A DNA stretch of 64,000 nt, from assembly GCA_934700385.1 (NCBI GenBank), contig CAKUXO010000008.1:7564-71563 (forward strand), given 5' to 3'. The DNA comes from an uncultured Candidatus Melainabacteria bacterium (GTDB lineage: Bacteria > Cyanobacteriota > Vampirovibrionia > Gastranaerophilales > Gastranaerophilaceae). Of this stretch, positions 43,631-52,706 are shown in pieces. The position numbers were made by a program, and so were the translations under genes. The notes under the pieces were generated by a model. It ran no database searches and was not told the DNA's origin. It saw nothing but the letters and a program-made list of their open reading frames with translations. How positions within the stretch are numbered: position 1 is the first letter of the stretch; each line of letters starts with the position of its first letter.

Positions 43631-44368
43631 ATGAAAATAGCAGTTATATCTGATATCCACGCAAACCCTGAAGCATTTAATAAGGTTTTAGATGACATTA
43701 ATCTTTTTAATCCTGATATGATTTTTTGTTTGGGAGATTTGATTTTAGCGGGTTATAACCCTAATAAAGTTTTAGATGAAATTTTTAAATTAAAAGAAAA
43801 ATATCAAAATAATTTTATTATAATTCAAGGTAATACTGATAAAATGGTTGCTAATTGCACGCCTGAGCTTCTTTCAAAAACAAAAGAGATGTTTAGATGT
43901 ATGGGTTATTCTCTTGAAGAAGATGTTAAAATTACAGATAAAAAATATATTGATTTTGTGAAAAATTTAAAAGAAAAAGAAAATTTAACCGTTAACGGCT
44001 TAAAAATTGAACTTGTCCATGGTTCACCAAGAAATCAAAGCGAAAACATTTATCCTGATTTAGCTAATGATGAAGTTGAAAAAATGGTTGAAAACAGTGA
44101 CGCTGACTTAATTTTATGTGGACATACCCACATTCCTTGCGGCTATAGCTTAAAATCAGGTAAAACCGTTGTAAACGTGGGTTCTGTTGGTAGGTCAATG
44201 ACAAAAGACAAAATGCCGATTTATCTTCAAATAACGATAGATAAAGATGGAAAATTTTTCATTGAACATAAAGTTGTTAAATATGACAATGAACTGGTAG
44301 CAAAGCACATTTTATCAAGAGGATTTAATTATTGTGAAGAACTTGCAAAAATGTATTTGCCTGAATAA
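43631..44368 (+). CDS. YfcE/MJ0936-type metallophosphoesterase
   Basis: A 245-residue calcineurin-like phosphoesterase with all metal motifs in order: AVISDIHAN (D, H), FCLGDLILAG (D), IQGNTDKM (N), LVHGSPR (H) and LILCGHTHIP (GHxH). GGAG is placed 6 nt before the ATG. It lies between two paralogous GT-C genes and its end overlaps the second by 35 bp. That points to a common pathway, perhaps hydrolysing a phosphate or phosphodiester in glycan or lipid-carrier metabolism. The substrate cannot be read from the sequence. Confidence 0.85.
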   Translation: MKIAVISDIHANPEAFNKVLDDINLFNPDMIFCLGDLILAGYNPNKVLDEIFKLKEKYQNNFIIIQGNTDKMVANCTPELLSKTKEMFRCMGYSLEEDVKITDKKYIDFVKNLKEKENLTVNGLKIELVHGSPRNQSENIYPDLANDEVEKMVENSDADLILCGHTHIPCGYSLKSGKTVVNVGSVGRSMTKDKMPIYLQITIDKDGKFFIEHKVVKYDNELVAKHILSRGFNYCEELAKMYLPE

Positions 44369-46283
44369 ACCGCTTATTTTTTGTATTATAGCTGGTTTTC
44401 TTTTTGTCTTATTTTTTTTAAGACACTATTTAAATTCTTTTTATTTTCAAAATGACCTGAATAAAATTTCTTTTAACCTTGAAAGTTCTTATAAAGGTGA
44501 GGGGTTTATTTGTTTTGAGGGAAAATGCGATGTTTTAAATTATGAAAACGGGGTTTATTTTTATAAACTCAATTCAACAAAACCAATTTTTTATAATGGG
44601 GAAATTAACAGTTTTGAAATTCTTTCAAAAGACGAAACCCTATTTCAAAATGCTAAATCTTTAGGAATTTTTTTAGGGAATAATTTTATAAAAAAAGATA
44701 AAGACAAGTTTCATTTTAATAAAATAAAACTTCAAAATGAAACTTTTTATAAAACAAAAATTCAAATTAAAAACAATAAAACGTTTTTACAAAAAGCAGG
44801 GCTTTATTTTGAAAGTTTATTTAATAATTGGTATTTTTATTTAATTAGCTATATTTTAATTTTAATTTATTTGAATTTATATCAAGGTCGCTTTGATTTT
44901 AAAATAAAATATCCGATTATAATTATTTTAACAATTGGTTTATTTTTAAGATTATCTCACATTGATTTTGTTCCTTTTTGGAATGATGAACTTTATGTTT
45001 TAACTAAAATTTTTAATAACAATTTTAATATTTTTTCTAATTGTTTTAATGACGCAGGAAATCCGCCATTATTTTTTATTTTGGCTAATTTTTGGTTGTT
45101 ATTTTTTAATAAAAGCATTTTTTCAATTCGCTTTTTAAGTGTAATTTTAGGATTAGTTCAAATAGGAAGCATTTATTTTATTTTAAATAAAGTTATAGAT
45201 AAAAAAGCTGCGATTTTAGCTTCTTTTTTAAGTGCGATTAATATTTTTATTATTGTTGAATCGAATGAAATTAGAAGTTATATTTTATCTATGAGCCTAG
45301 TTTTATGGGGCGGATATTGGTTTTATAAACTTTTAAAAGATTTTTCAAATAAAAATTTAATTATTTATTTAATTTTTTCAAGTCTTTTAATAAATTGTCA
45401 TTACTATTGCATTTTCTTTGTTTTGGCTAATTTTATTTTAGGATGTTTTCTTTTTAAAAATAATAAAAAGAAATTTATTTTAGGAAATTTTATTTCTTTT
45501 TTAACATTTTTACCTTATTTTTTAAACACTTTTTTATTAAAATCTTTAGATAATAATTTTAACACTTGGCTTGAAAAACCAAGTTTAGATTTAATTTATA
45601 GTCACATTATTTTTTATTTTGGAAATATTTTCTTTTTTATTTTAACAATTATTTTTTGCGTTTTTGTTTTTCAAAAACTTAAAAACAAAGAAAAAAATAT
45701 CTTTTTATATAACGTTTATGTTATTTCTTTAAGTTTTGTTTTTGCATTTTTAATTTCAATTTTTGTTAAACCAATTCTTTTTGAAAGATATTTTTGTATT
45801 TTCTTGCCGTTATTAATAATTAACACAACGATTTTAATTTTAGCTGAATATAATTTTAAAATTAAATTTTTAATTCCATTTTTGGTTTTTCTTTTTTCAA
45901 TTAATATGCCAAAATATGAAAATTACAATCTTTTTAGTAATATCAGCCAAGTGGCGCAATTTTATGGTTATGATGTTAAATATAATGAAAATAAAGAAAA
46001 TTATTTTATAACTCCAGATTTTATTGATTACGTAAAATATTACCCATTTATTGATAAAACAAAAACAATCGTTTCAAACTATGGAGTTCGAGAAGATGTT
46101 AATTTAATGAAGTTTTATTTAAGCCAAGTTAAAGAAGCTAAAAAAGAGATTGTTTTTTATCTACCTGAAATATGTATGAATTCTAAAATAAAATTTATGA
46201 AAGACAATAAGAACATAAAAATCAGAAAATTTGAAACAAATATGGTTCCGATTTATAAAATTTATATTACAAAAAATTTATGA
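44334..46283 (+). CDS. GT-C glycosyltransferase-like membrane protein, copy 2
   Basis: A 649-residue paralogue of the gene at 41522. It starts at GTG 44334 inside the phosphoesterase gene, with AGAGGA 10 nt upstream, so it is translationally coupled. It begins with a membrane helix, then an external domain to about residue 170, then VPFWNDELYVLTKIF, DAGNPPLFFILANFW, IVESNEIRSYILSMSLVL and LINCHYYCIFFVLAN. Here the loop acid pair reads N-D-E, and HSQExRxY is ESNEIRSY, so motif details differ from copy 1. A different donor or acceptor sugar is plausible. Confidence 0.75.
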   Translation: MKNLQKCICLNKPLIFCIIAGFLFVLFFLRHYLNSFYFQNDLNKISFNLESSYKGEGFICFEGKCDVLNYENGVYFYKLNSTKPIFYNGEINSFEILSKDETLFQNAKSLGIFLGNNFIKKDKDKFHFNKIKLQNETFYKTKIQIKNNKTFLQKAGLYFESLFNNWYFYLISYILILIYLNLYQGRFDFKIKYPIIIILTIGLFLRLSHIDFVPFWNDELYVLTKIFNNNFNIFSNCFNDAGNPPLFFILANFWLLFFNKSIFSIRFLSVILGLVQIGSIYFILNKVIDKKAAILASFLSAINIFIIVESNEIRSYILSMSLVLWGGYWFYKLLKDFSNKNLIIYLIFSSLLINCHYYCIFFVLANFILGCFLFKNNKKKFILGNFISFLTFLPYFLNTFLLKSLDNNFNTWLEKPSLDLIYSHIIFYFGNIFFFILTIIFCVFVFQKLKNKEKNIFLYNVYVISLSFVFAFLISIFVKPILFERYFCIFLPLLIINTTILILAEYNFKIKFLIPFLVFLFSINMPKYENYNLFSNISQVAQFYGYDVKYNENKENYFITPDFIDYVKYYPFIDKTKTIVSNYGVREDVNLMKFYLSQVKEAKKEIVFYLPEICMNSKIKFMKDNKNIKIRKFETNMVPIYKIYITKNL

Positions 46284-46316
46284 TAAAATAATAAAAAAAC
46301 AAAGAGGATTTTAAAA

Positions 46317-47465
46317 ATGGCAAGTTTAGAAACAATGCACCAAAACGCCCTAACTCAATATGAAAATAAAAATTTAGATGAAGCGCTTAAAATATATGAA
46401 GATATAATCAAATTAAATCCTGCCGATGAAGTTGCGCTTTCTTGCGTTATGGATATTTATCTTGAAAAGGGAGATAAATTTAACTATTACCTTTCAAGAG
46501 CTAATGTAAACATCGCTCAATCTAAACTTGAATATGCCATTAATGACACGAAAAAGGCACTTGAATTAAATTTAGATAACATTGACGCAAGAAGAAAACT
46601 TGCAAGATTATATAAAATCAACAAAAAAAATCTTAAATCAATTGATGAATTTTTAAGAATTCTTGAACTAAGCCCAAAAGAATATGATGTTTATTTTGAA
46701 CTTGTTGATTTATATATGAAAGAAGGAAGTATTGAAAGTGCTGTATCTATTGCAAAACAAGGCTTATCACACTTTAGTGACAGTAAAGATATGAAAAATA
46801 TGCTTGCTCAAATTTATTTTAAGGCAAACGATTTAAAATCTGCGCTTGAAGTTGTTGAAGATGAATTTTTAAGAATTAAACTTTTACTTCAAGATGAACA
46901 AAATGAAAAAGCACTTGAACTGTTAAAAAAATATAACCCTAACAATCTTGATGACCTAGGCAAGGTGAATTATCATATTTTGATGGCACAATATTTTTAT
47001 AACATAAATGAATTTGATAAATCGCTTGATGAAATTGAAAACTATTCAAAACTTGCTTCTAAAGACGCTTTATCTTTTCAAATGAAAGCACTTAACTATG
47101 AAGGTAAAGAAGATGATTTCAATGCTCATCTTAATTGGGGCTTTTGTTATAAAACTCAAGGAAAAACGGATGACGCCATTGTTGAATTCACAAATGCGTA
47201 TAACATAAATCAAAAAAATAAAACCGCTTTAATTGAACTAGCAAAACTTTATCAACAAAATAAAGAAAAATTTGTTTCAATAGAATTTTGGCAAAAGGCT
47301 TATGATATAGATAAAGACCCTGAAGCTAAAGAGGTTCTTGCAGAATTTTATTATTCAGAAGGAAATTTTGAAAAAGCGCAAGAATTTGGAAAAAATGTTG
47401 AAAAACAAGAAGAAAATTACGTTGGACTTATAGATAGAATTATGGCTTTTTTCAGCAAAAACTAA
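46317..47465 (+). CDS. TPR-repeat protein
   Basis: A 382-residue protein built almost wholly of tetratricopeptide repeats: ALTQYENKNLDEALKIYEDI, DTKKALELNLDNIDARRKLARLY, DDAIVEFTNAYNINQKNKTAL and others, roughly nine to ten units. It has no signal peptide or membrane helix, so it is a cytoplasmic scaffold or adaptor. It ends in a short amphipathic tail (LIDRIMAFFSKN) that might touch the membrane. AGAGGA precedes the ATG. It lies 33 nt after the GT-C gene, so it is possibly part of the same operon. Confidence 0.85.
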   Translation: MASLETMHQNALTQYENKNLDEALKIYEDIIKLNPADEVALSCVMDIYLEKGDKFNYYLSRANVNIAQSKLEYAINDTKKALELNLDNIDARRKLARLYKINKKNLKSIDEFLRILELSPKEYDVYFELVDLYMKEGSIESAVSIAKQGLSHFSDSKDMKNMLAQIYFKANDLKSALEVVEDEFLRIKLLLQDEQNEKALELLKKYNPNNLDDLGKVNYHILMAQYFYNINEFDKSLDEIENYSKLASKDALSFQMKALNYEGKEDDFNAHLNWGFCYKTQGKTDDAIVEFTNAYNINQKNKTALIELAKLYQQNKEKFVSIEFWQKAYDIDKDPEAKEVLAEFYYSEGNFEKAQEFGKNVEKQEENYVGLIDRIMAFFSKN

Positions 47466-47480
47466 TTAAAAAGGTTAAAA

Positions 47481-47636
47481 ATGAACAAGAACTTTCAAAA
47501 TCAATCAAACAATCAAAATTTATCTAATTTTGAAGTTAAATTGCAAAAAATGAAAAGCACCTTAACTGACCAAGAAAAATGCAAAGAAATTGCAAGAAAA
47601 TTAGTCGATTACATTTCTCAAAACCAAAAATCCTAA
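47481..47636 (+). CDS. Small 51-codon protein
   Basis: An ATG at 47481 with AAAGG 6 nt upstream opens a frame of 51 residues: a Gln/Asn-rich start (MNKNFQNQSNNQNLS) and then an amphipathic helix (KLQKMKSTLTDQEKCKEIARKL). It begins 15 nt after the TPR gene stop, as an operon member would. Its stop overlaps the convergent gene by 4 bp. The function is unknown. The codon and residue pattern looks real rather than random. Confidence 0.6.
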   Translation: MNKNFQNQSNNQNLSNFEVKLQKMKSTLTDQEKCKEIARKLVDYISQNQKS

Positions 47637-48580
47637 CTTTTCATTTTTTCAATTTTAAGCAAAGTTTGATTTAAGTTTTTAAAAATCATATTAAGTTCGT
47701 ATGATTTCATTTTTTCACCTTCAAAACTTGCATATTCACCCATTGGAATACCCATGTATTTGTTTTTATTTATATGTTGATATTTTTTAACAAATAATGC
47801 GCTTGCTGTTGCCCTATTTTTAAAGTTGAAACTTTGAATATTAAAATGATTTTTAATAATTTCATCACTTTCTTGACAAATTTGAGTTTTATCGGCGTCA
47901 GTTGTAATACTTGGCGTCATTTCAATATCGCCTTTTGCTTCAATTATCATTTTAATTTTTGATAACAATTTTAATAAATCATCATAAATTAAATCATATT
48001 TTGAAAAATCGCTTGAAGTTATAATTAAAACATTTTCTAAAAGCGAGATTTTAGCATTTGTTTGAACCTTAGACAATTCTTTTTTAATTTTAGATAAAAC
48101 CATCAAATTAATTTTATCTTTTTGAATTTGAGAATTATTTTTAGATAAATAATCTATAGATAAACAAATTGAAAAATGTTTAATTTCATCAAATTGAGAT
48201 AAATATTCTTGTTTTGCTTTTTTAACTGTTTTTTGCCTTTGTTTTTCAAGCTCGACATCATGTTTATTTAATATATCGGCTTCAATTTTATCTGCAACAT
48301 AATACAGAAACGTTAATGGAATTATAGCTAAAAATAAATCCAATCCTGTTTTTAAATATATTTGATATGAGCTATCATTTGGATTTAAAAACGTTGCTAA
48401 AGGTGAAAAAATTGTTCTACCGTATTCTAAAACAAATTCGCTTGACATGACTCCAAGCCAAAAAATTAAATAAGTGCCGCCTAAAATTAAAGATAGAAAA
48501 ATTGAAGCGGTTATATATTTTCTGACGTTTCTAAATAAATCGTTAATCTGGATTGAATACAAATCTTTTGTGTATATCAT
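47633..48580 (-). CDS. Unknown two-helix membrane protein with cytosolic domain
   Basis: About 315 residues from ATG 48580, chosen because GAGGG lies 5 nt before it; a frame extending to 48619 lacks this. There are two transmembrane segments (about 25-50 and 75-100), then a coiled-coil-like linker (VELEKQRQKTVKKAKQEYLSQF) and a C-terminal domain of about 180 residues. The order of strands and helices there (FSICLSIDYL, ISLLENVLIITSSDF, IEMTPSITTDA, RATASALFVKKY) is faintly like class III cyclase folds but shows no catalytic residues. I do not recognise the family with confidence. Confidence 0.65.
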   Translation of the reverse strand: MIYTKDLYSIQINDLFRNVRKYITASIFLSLILGGTYLIFWLGVMSSEFVLEYGRTIFSPLATFLNPNDSSYQIYLKTGLDLFLAIIPLTFLYYVADKIEADILNKHDVELEKQRQKTVKKAKQEYLSQFDEIKHFSICLSIDYLSKNNSQIQKDKINLMVLSKIKKELSKVQTNAKISLLENVLIITSSDFSKYDLIYDDLLKLLSKIKMIIEAKGDIEMTPSITTDADKTQICQESDEIIKNHFNIQSFNFKNRATASALFVKKYQHINKNKYMGIPMGEYASFEGEKMKSYELNMIFKNLNQTLLKIEKMKS

Positions 48581-48691
48581 AAAAACCCTCGTTATTTCCC
48601 CACATGTTTTTAAAAACATTTTTTGATGAAAAATTGCGTTTTTATAAGTTGATTTGTAAAGTTTTATTAATAAATCACTAATTAACCCAAT

Positions 48692-48720
48692 AAAAAAGCG
48701 CCCCTGCGGGCGCTTTAATT
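48692..48720 (-). terminator. Intrinsic terminator of gatA
   Basis: AAAGCGCCC (48695-48703) and GGGCGCTTT (48708-48716) form a perfect stem with a 4-nt loop. On the minus strand it is followed by a T run, 5 nt past the gatA stop. Confidence 0.88.
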
Positions 48721-48725
48721 ATAAA

Positions 48726-50186
48726 CTAAATATTTGGTCTTTCATTAAATATCATAAGTTCTTGTTCTAATGCGTAAGCGCTTTGAAGCAAGGTCATTTC
48801 ATCTAATTTTTTACCGATAATTTGAATACCAATTGGCATACCGTCTTTATCAAAACCACAAGGCATTGAAAGAGCAGGTGAACCAACAAGGTTAGATGAA
48901 ATTGTTGCGATATCTGTTAAATACATTTCTAATGGATTATTTGCTTTTGAATTTAAGTCAAAAGCAGTCGTTGGACAAGTTGGAGATACTAAGATATCAA
49001 CTTCTTTGAATGCTTTTTCAAAATCATTAGCAATTAATCTTCTTAATTGTTGAGCTTTTTTATAATAAGCGTCATAATATCCGCTTGAAAGCGCATAAGT
49101 TCCAAGCATTATTCTTCTTTTAACTTCAGGGCCAAAGCCTTGAGCTCTTGTTTTACAATACATATCTAAAAGATTTTCGCAACCTTCAGCTCTATAGCCA
49201 TATCTAACGCCATCAAAACGAGCTAGGTTTGAGCTTGCTTCTGCTGTTGCAACAATATAATAAACGCCGATTGAGTGTTTTAACAATGGAAGTGAAATTT
49301 CTTTAATTTCAGCACCCATTTTTTCATAAACTTTAACCGCGTTTTCAATGCTCTTTTTAACGTCTTCATTAACGCCATCAGCCATTAATTCTTTTATAAC
49401 GCCAACTTTTAAACCTTTAGCGCCTTTATTTAAGTTAGAAGAAATGTTACCCACTTCAAGATTTAATGATGTTGAATCTTTTGTGTCATGACCTGCTATA
49501 GCTTCATAAAGATATGTAACATCTTCAATACTTTTACCAAAAGGTCCGATTTGATCTAAAGATGAAGCAAAAGCAATTAAACCAAAACGAGAAACTCTGC
49601 CATAAGTTGGTTTGAAGCCAACAATACCACAAAATGAAGCTGGTAAGCGGATTGATCCACCTGTATCTGAACCTAATGAAAGAGTTACTTCGCTTGCACT
49701 AACGCTTGCAGCAGAACCACCAGAAGAACCCCCAGGGACTTTATTTAAGTTATATGGGTTTTTAACATTTCTAAAGTATGAGTTTTCATTACTTGAACCC
49801 ATCGCAAACTCGTCTAGGTTTGCTTTTCCTAAAATAGGAACAAGGTTTTCTTTTAATTTTGTTGTAATAGTAGCGTCATAAGGTGAAACAAAGTTTTCTA
49901 AAATTTTAGATGAGCATGTTGTTTTTGAACCAATCATGTTCATATTATCTTTTAGAGCAGTAGGAATACCTGCTAACATAGGGATATCTTCACCTTTAGC
50001 GATTTTTTCATCTACTTTTTTAGCTGTTTCAATTGCAGAATCAAAAGTTGTTGAATTAAAAGTTCCAAGTGTAGAATCAAGTTTTTCAATTCTTTCAATT
50101 GAAGCTTTTGTAAGTTCAAGTGCGCTTATTTCTTTATTTATAAGGGCTTTATGTTGTTCAACTGCGGTCTTTTTCAACAATTCCAT
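48726..50186 (-). CDS. gatA: Asp/Glu-tRNA(Asn/Gln) amidotransferase subunit A
   Basis: A 486-residue amidase-signature enzyme supplying ammonia for tRNA-dependent Gln (and Asn) formation. The Ser-cisSer-Lys triad region is visible as PTALKDNMNM, then VPGGSSGGSAASVSA and LGSDTGGSIRLPASF. FGPEVKRRIMLGTYALSSGYYDAYY is typical of GatA. GAGGT precedes the ATG. gatB and gatC are not adjacent, and the gene appears to be monocistronic with its own terminator. The next gene upstream, yraN, is divergent. Confidence 0.96.
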   Translation of the reverse strand: MELLKKTAVEQHKALINKEISALELTKASIERIEKLDSTLGTFNSTTFDSAIETAKKVDEKIAKGEDIPMLAGIPTALKDNMNMIGSKTTCSSKILENFVSPYDATITTKLKENLVPILGKANLDEFAMGSSNENSYFRNVKNPYNLNKVPGGSSGGSAASVSASEVTLSLGSDTGGSIRLPASFCGIVGFKPTYGRVSRFGLIAFASSLDQIGPFGKSIEDVTYLYEAIAGHDTKDSTSLNLEVGNISSNLNKGAKGLKVGVIKELMADGVNEDVKKSIENAVKVYEKMGAEIKEISLPLLKHSIGVYYIVATAEASSNLARFDGVRYGYRAEGCENLLDMYCKTRAQGFGPEVKRRIMLGTYALSSGYYDAYYKKAQQLRRLIANDFEKAFKEVDILVSPTCPTTAFDLNSKANNPLEMYLTDIATISSNLVGSPALSMPCGFDKDGMPIGIQIIGKKLDEMTLLQSAYALEQELMIFNERPNI

Positions 50187-50228
50187 TTTTTTACCTCATC
50201 TTGATTATATTTATCATAAAATAATTGT

Positions 50229-50591
50229 ATGACAAATAAAGCAATTGGTAAATATGGCGAAGAACTTGCAAAAAATTTCTTAATAAAAAAAGGGTTTAAA
50301 ATTTTAGAAATGAATTATCATTATTCTAAAATGGCAGAAATTGATATTATTGCTTCAAAAGATAACATTCTTCATTTTGTTGAAGTTAAAACAAGAACAC
50401 AAACTTTCTTTGGGGCACCCATTGAAGCAATTACAAAGAAAAAATTAAACTCAATTTTTCAATGCGGAAATTTTTATTTACAAAACTCAAAAATTAAATA
50501 TAAAAAATTTCAAATTGATTTTGTTGGAATAATTTTATCTAAAAACAATGAACCAAAAATTGATTTTTTAGAAAATTTATCTTTATATTAA
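50229..50591 (+). CDS. YraN/UPF0102-family endonuclease-like protein
   Basis: A 120-residue protein with the UPF0102 core: GKYGEELAKNFLIKKGFKIL, AEIDIIAS and LHFVEVKTRT, giving the E-D-ExK nuclease constellation. TKKKLNSIFQCGNFYL follows. Members resemble Holliday-junction resolvases, but their physiological role is uncertain. A -10-like TAAAAT (50217-50222) ends 6 nt before the ATG, and no ribosome binding site is seen, so the message may be leaderless. Confidence 0.9.
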   Translation: MTNKAIGKYGEELAKNFLIKKGFKILEMNYHYSKMAEIDIIASKDNILHFVEVKTRTQTFFGAPIEAITKKKLNSIFQCGNFYLQNSKIKYKKFQIDFVGIILSKNNEPKIDFLENLSLY

Positions 50592-50594
50592 AAA

Positions 50595-50646
50595 AGACTG
50601 CAAGTTAACTTGCAGTCTGAAATCCTTTCAACTATAGGATTTTTAT
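50595..50646. terminator. Bidirectional terminator pair between yraN and the SLH gene
   Basis: A perfect 24-bp palindrome (50595-50618, centred on GTTAAC) is followed on the minus strand by TTTTTT and serves the SLH gene. A second hairpin, AATCCT with AGGATT (50621-50640 region), is followed on the plus strand by a T tract and serves yraN. Confidence 0.8.
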
Positions 50647-50652
50647 TTTTAT

Positions 50653-52521
50653 CTATTGACCAAAGGCAATAGTAATTTTTTCTTTTGGATTTACTTTTGA
50701 AATAGGCATTCCTGATGGGTCAACAAGATAGCTAATTTCATCACCTGTTGTTTGGAATAAGCCCATTGTGCCTGATAATGCTGTTCTTGTTAAGTCAACA
50801 GGGGCTTTGAAAGCTGTTTTGATACCATCTTGATAACTTCTACCTGCGGCTTTAAATTTACCGCCTAATAATTCAGAAGTACCAACACCTGTTTGATCTA
50901 AGAATGCTTCAGCAGCATTTGAAACACCAATTGCAGCACCACCAATTGTTCTACCTGCTGTACCGATTAAAGAACCTGTCCAAGTGAATGGCAATTGAAC
51001 AAGTCTTAAAAGACCATTGATTTCTTTTTGTCTTTCAACACGAGCAGTTAAGATTTGTTTTGGTAATTGGGCTTTGCAACCGTCACAGTTGATTATTTCA
51101 TTAAATGATAATCTGATTTTACCTTCGCAATTTTTAGTTGGACGAATTACTTCAGTTACTTTACCACGAACAGTAGAGCCACATGGGAACACTTGTCCAT
51201 TGATTGTGATTTCACTTGTAGTGGTTGCGCTGAATTGTTCACCTGCGTTAACATGTTTTGCGTTAACTATGTCATTCATTGTTAATTCAAGAGTTGGAAT
51301 TGTAACTTTTGTTTCTCTTTCGATGAAAGTTTTTCCGCCTAAATCTTGTGAAGCTGTTTTTGTAGATTTATCATATCCACCTGCTAGACGCATGCCTTGT
51401 AGCATTGAACTTGCTTCAGCACGAGTTGTTTTATCATCAGGTCTAATGTAATCTTGGTTTCTTTCATTTTTAAGAGCACCATTTTCAATTGCTTTTGCAA
51501 CACATTCTCTTGCCCAGCAAGGAACTTTGCCGCCATCTTTATATTTAGCCAAGATTTGTTCTGCTTTAGCTTCATCCATTGGACAACTTAAGCCTTTAGA
51601 CATGATTGTAAGAGCTTCTGTTCTTGAGATGTTTTCGCTTGGGTGGAATTTATTATTTCCTTTACCTTTAATCATGTTTTCAGCAACACCTTTTGAAATA
51701 TAATCGTGTGCCCAATGATTTCTTGGTACATCTGTAAATGTTAAATTGTCACAATTTGAAGTTACATCAAGATTATAACCCTTTACAACCATTGTTGCCA
51801 TTTCAGCACGTGAAACTTTTCTGTTTGGCTTAAACATGCCATCTGGATAACCTTCTAAAACACATTGTTCTGTTAAGCGATTAATATCAGAACTTGCCCA
51901 ATAGCTATCAAAAACATCAGGATATTTTTGAGCCGTGATATCAGCGGCAGCACCAGTGAAACCTAAACAATCACAAGGTTCTTTGGTTACTTTAATAATA
52001 TCCATGTGAGTTGAAGAACTTACGTTATTTGGTGCGTCACAATCATATTTAGGGAAGTCTTCAGAGTTAATAACAGGTGCAGCACCGCCTGTTGGGCAAC
52101 CACATTCAACTGGAACACCCTTATAATTAGGATTTAATAATGAATCATTAATCATTGCATTATTATTTTCCTCCCCCACTTGAGTTGTGTTTGAATTTGA
52201 ATAAATTGCATTTGGGTAAGCGTAAGTTTGTTGGTTTAAGGGTTTAGATTCAATACAAGGTGCAGCGCCTCCTGTTGGACAGCCACAGTCTGATTTTTGT
52301 TCTTGGCATGGTTTACATTTTTTCTTTTTCTTTTCACATGCACAATCTGATTTTTTACATTTTGAACAAGTAGCGTTGTCAGGCGTTACTATTTCTTGAG
52401 TGTTTTTATTGCAGCCACAATCTTCATTAACAGGACAAGCTGCAAAACTCATAGGAACGGTGAGAGCTAATGAGCACAATGAAATTGTTGCGCCTAATAA
52501 AAATTTTCTTTTGATAGTCAT
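50653..52521 (-). CDS. SLH-domain surface protein with Cys-rich linker
   Basis: About 622 residues from ATG 52521 (AAGGAGG 5 nt upstream). A Sec signal peptide (1-28) is followed by a Cys-rich, Lys-rich stretch (29-90) containing CSKCKKSDCAC. The phrase CGCPTGGAAP occurs at 79-88 and again at 140-149, with a decayed copy CDCLGFTGAA at 183-192. Three SLH units follow (about 202-250, 262-310 and 328-378; e.g. TFTDVPRNHWAHDYISKGV). The C-terminal half has a beta-type domain with further cysteines (about 420-500) and a Gly/Ala-rich hydrophobic region (about 505-560). SLH domains in diderms bind peptidoglycan-linked polymer and anchor the outer membrane or surface layers. It is probably an abundant envelope protein. 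Partner and exact role are unknown. Confidence 0.85.
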   Translation of the reverse strand: MTIKRKFLLGATISLCSLALTVPMSFAACPVNEDCGCNKNTQEIVTPDNATCSKCKKSDCACEKKKKKCKPCQEQKSDCGCPTGGAAPCIESKPLNQQTYAYPNAIYSNSNTTQVGEENNNAMINDSLLNPNYKGVPVECGCPTGGAAPVINSEDFPKYDCDAPNNVSSSTHMDIIKVTKEPCDCLGFTGAAADITAQKYPDVFDSYWASSDINRLTEQCVLEGYPDGMFKPNRKVSRAEMATMVVKGYNLDVTSNCDNLTFTDVPRNHWAHDYISKGVAENMIKGKGNNKFHPSENISRTEALTIMSKGLSCPMDEAKAEQILAKYKDGGKVPCWARECVAKAIENGALKNERNQDYIRPDDKTTRAEASSMLQGMRLAGGYDKSTKTASQDLGGKTFIERETKVTIPTLELTMNDIVNAKHVNAGEQFSATTTSEITINGQVFPCGSTVRGKVTEVIRPTKNCEGKIRLSFNEIINCDGCKAQLPKQILTARVERQKEINGLLRLVQLPFTWTGSLIGTAGRTIGGAAIGVSNAAEAFLDQTGVGTSELLGGKFKAAGRSYQDGIKTAFKAPVDLTRTALSGTMGLFQTTGDEISYLVDPSGMPISKVNPKEKITIAFGQ

Positions 52522-52556
52522 TTTTCCTCCTTTATGTTGCATTTTGTTTTCACAAA

Positions 52557-52592
52557 TAAAAAACGCAATTTTATGTTAAAATTATGCGTTTT
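52557..52592 (-). promoter_or_regulatory. Terminator-like hairpin in the SLH gene leader
   Basis: AAAACGCAATTTTA (52560-52573) pairs with TAAAATTATGCGTTTT (52577-52592) with a 2-nt bulge. On the minus strand the stem is followed by a T run. It lies about 40 nt before the SLH start and downstream of a possible promoter (TTGTCT, 17 bp, AATACT), so it may be an attenuator or an mRNA-stabilising 5' stem. Confidence 0.45.
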
Positions 52593-52654
52593 ATTAAAAG
52601 AGTATTCATTACCAAAAAAGGTTAGACAAAAAGGCAATTTTTATTTTTAAACAC

Positions 52655-52689
52655 AAAAAGAGGTAAACTAAAAAAGTTTACCTCTTTAA
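52655..52689 (-). terminator. Intrinsic terminator of the glucan phosphorylase gene
   Basis: AAAGAGGTAAACT (52657-52669) pairs perfectly with AGTTTACCTCTTT (52675-52687) around a 5-nt loop, with further T residues on the minus strand. Confidence 0.85.
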
Positions 52690-52706
52690 ATATTCAATTA
52701 AAATTA

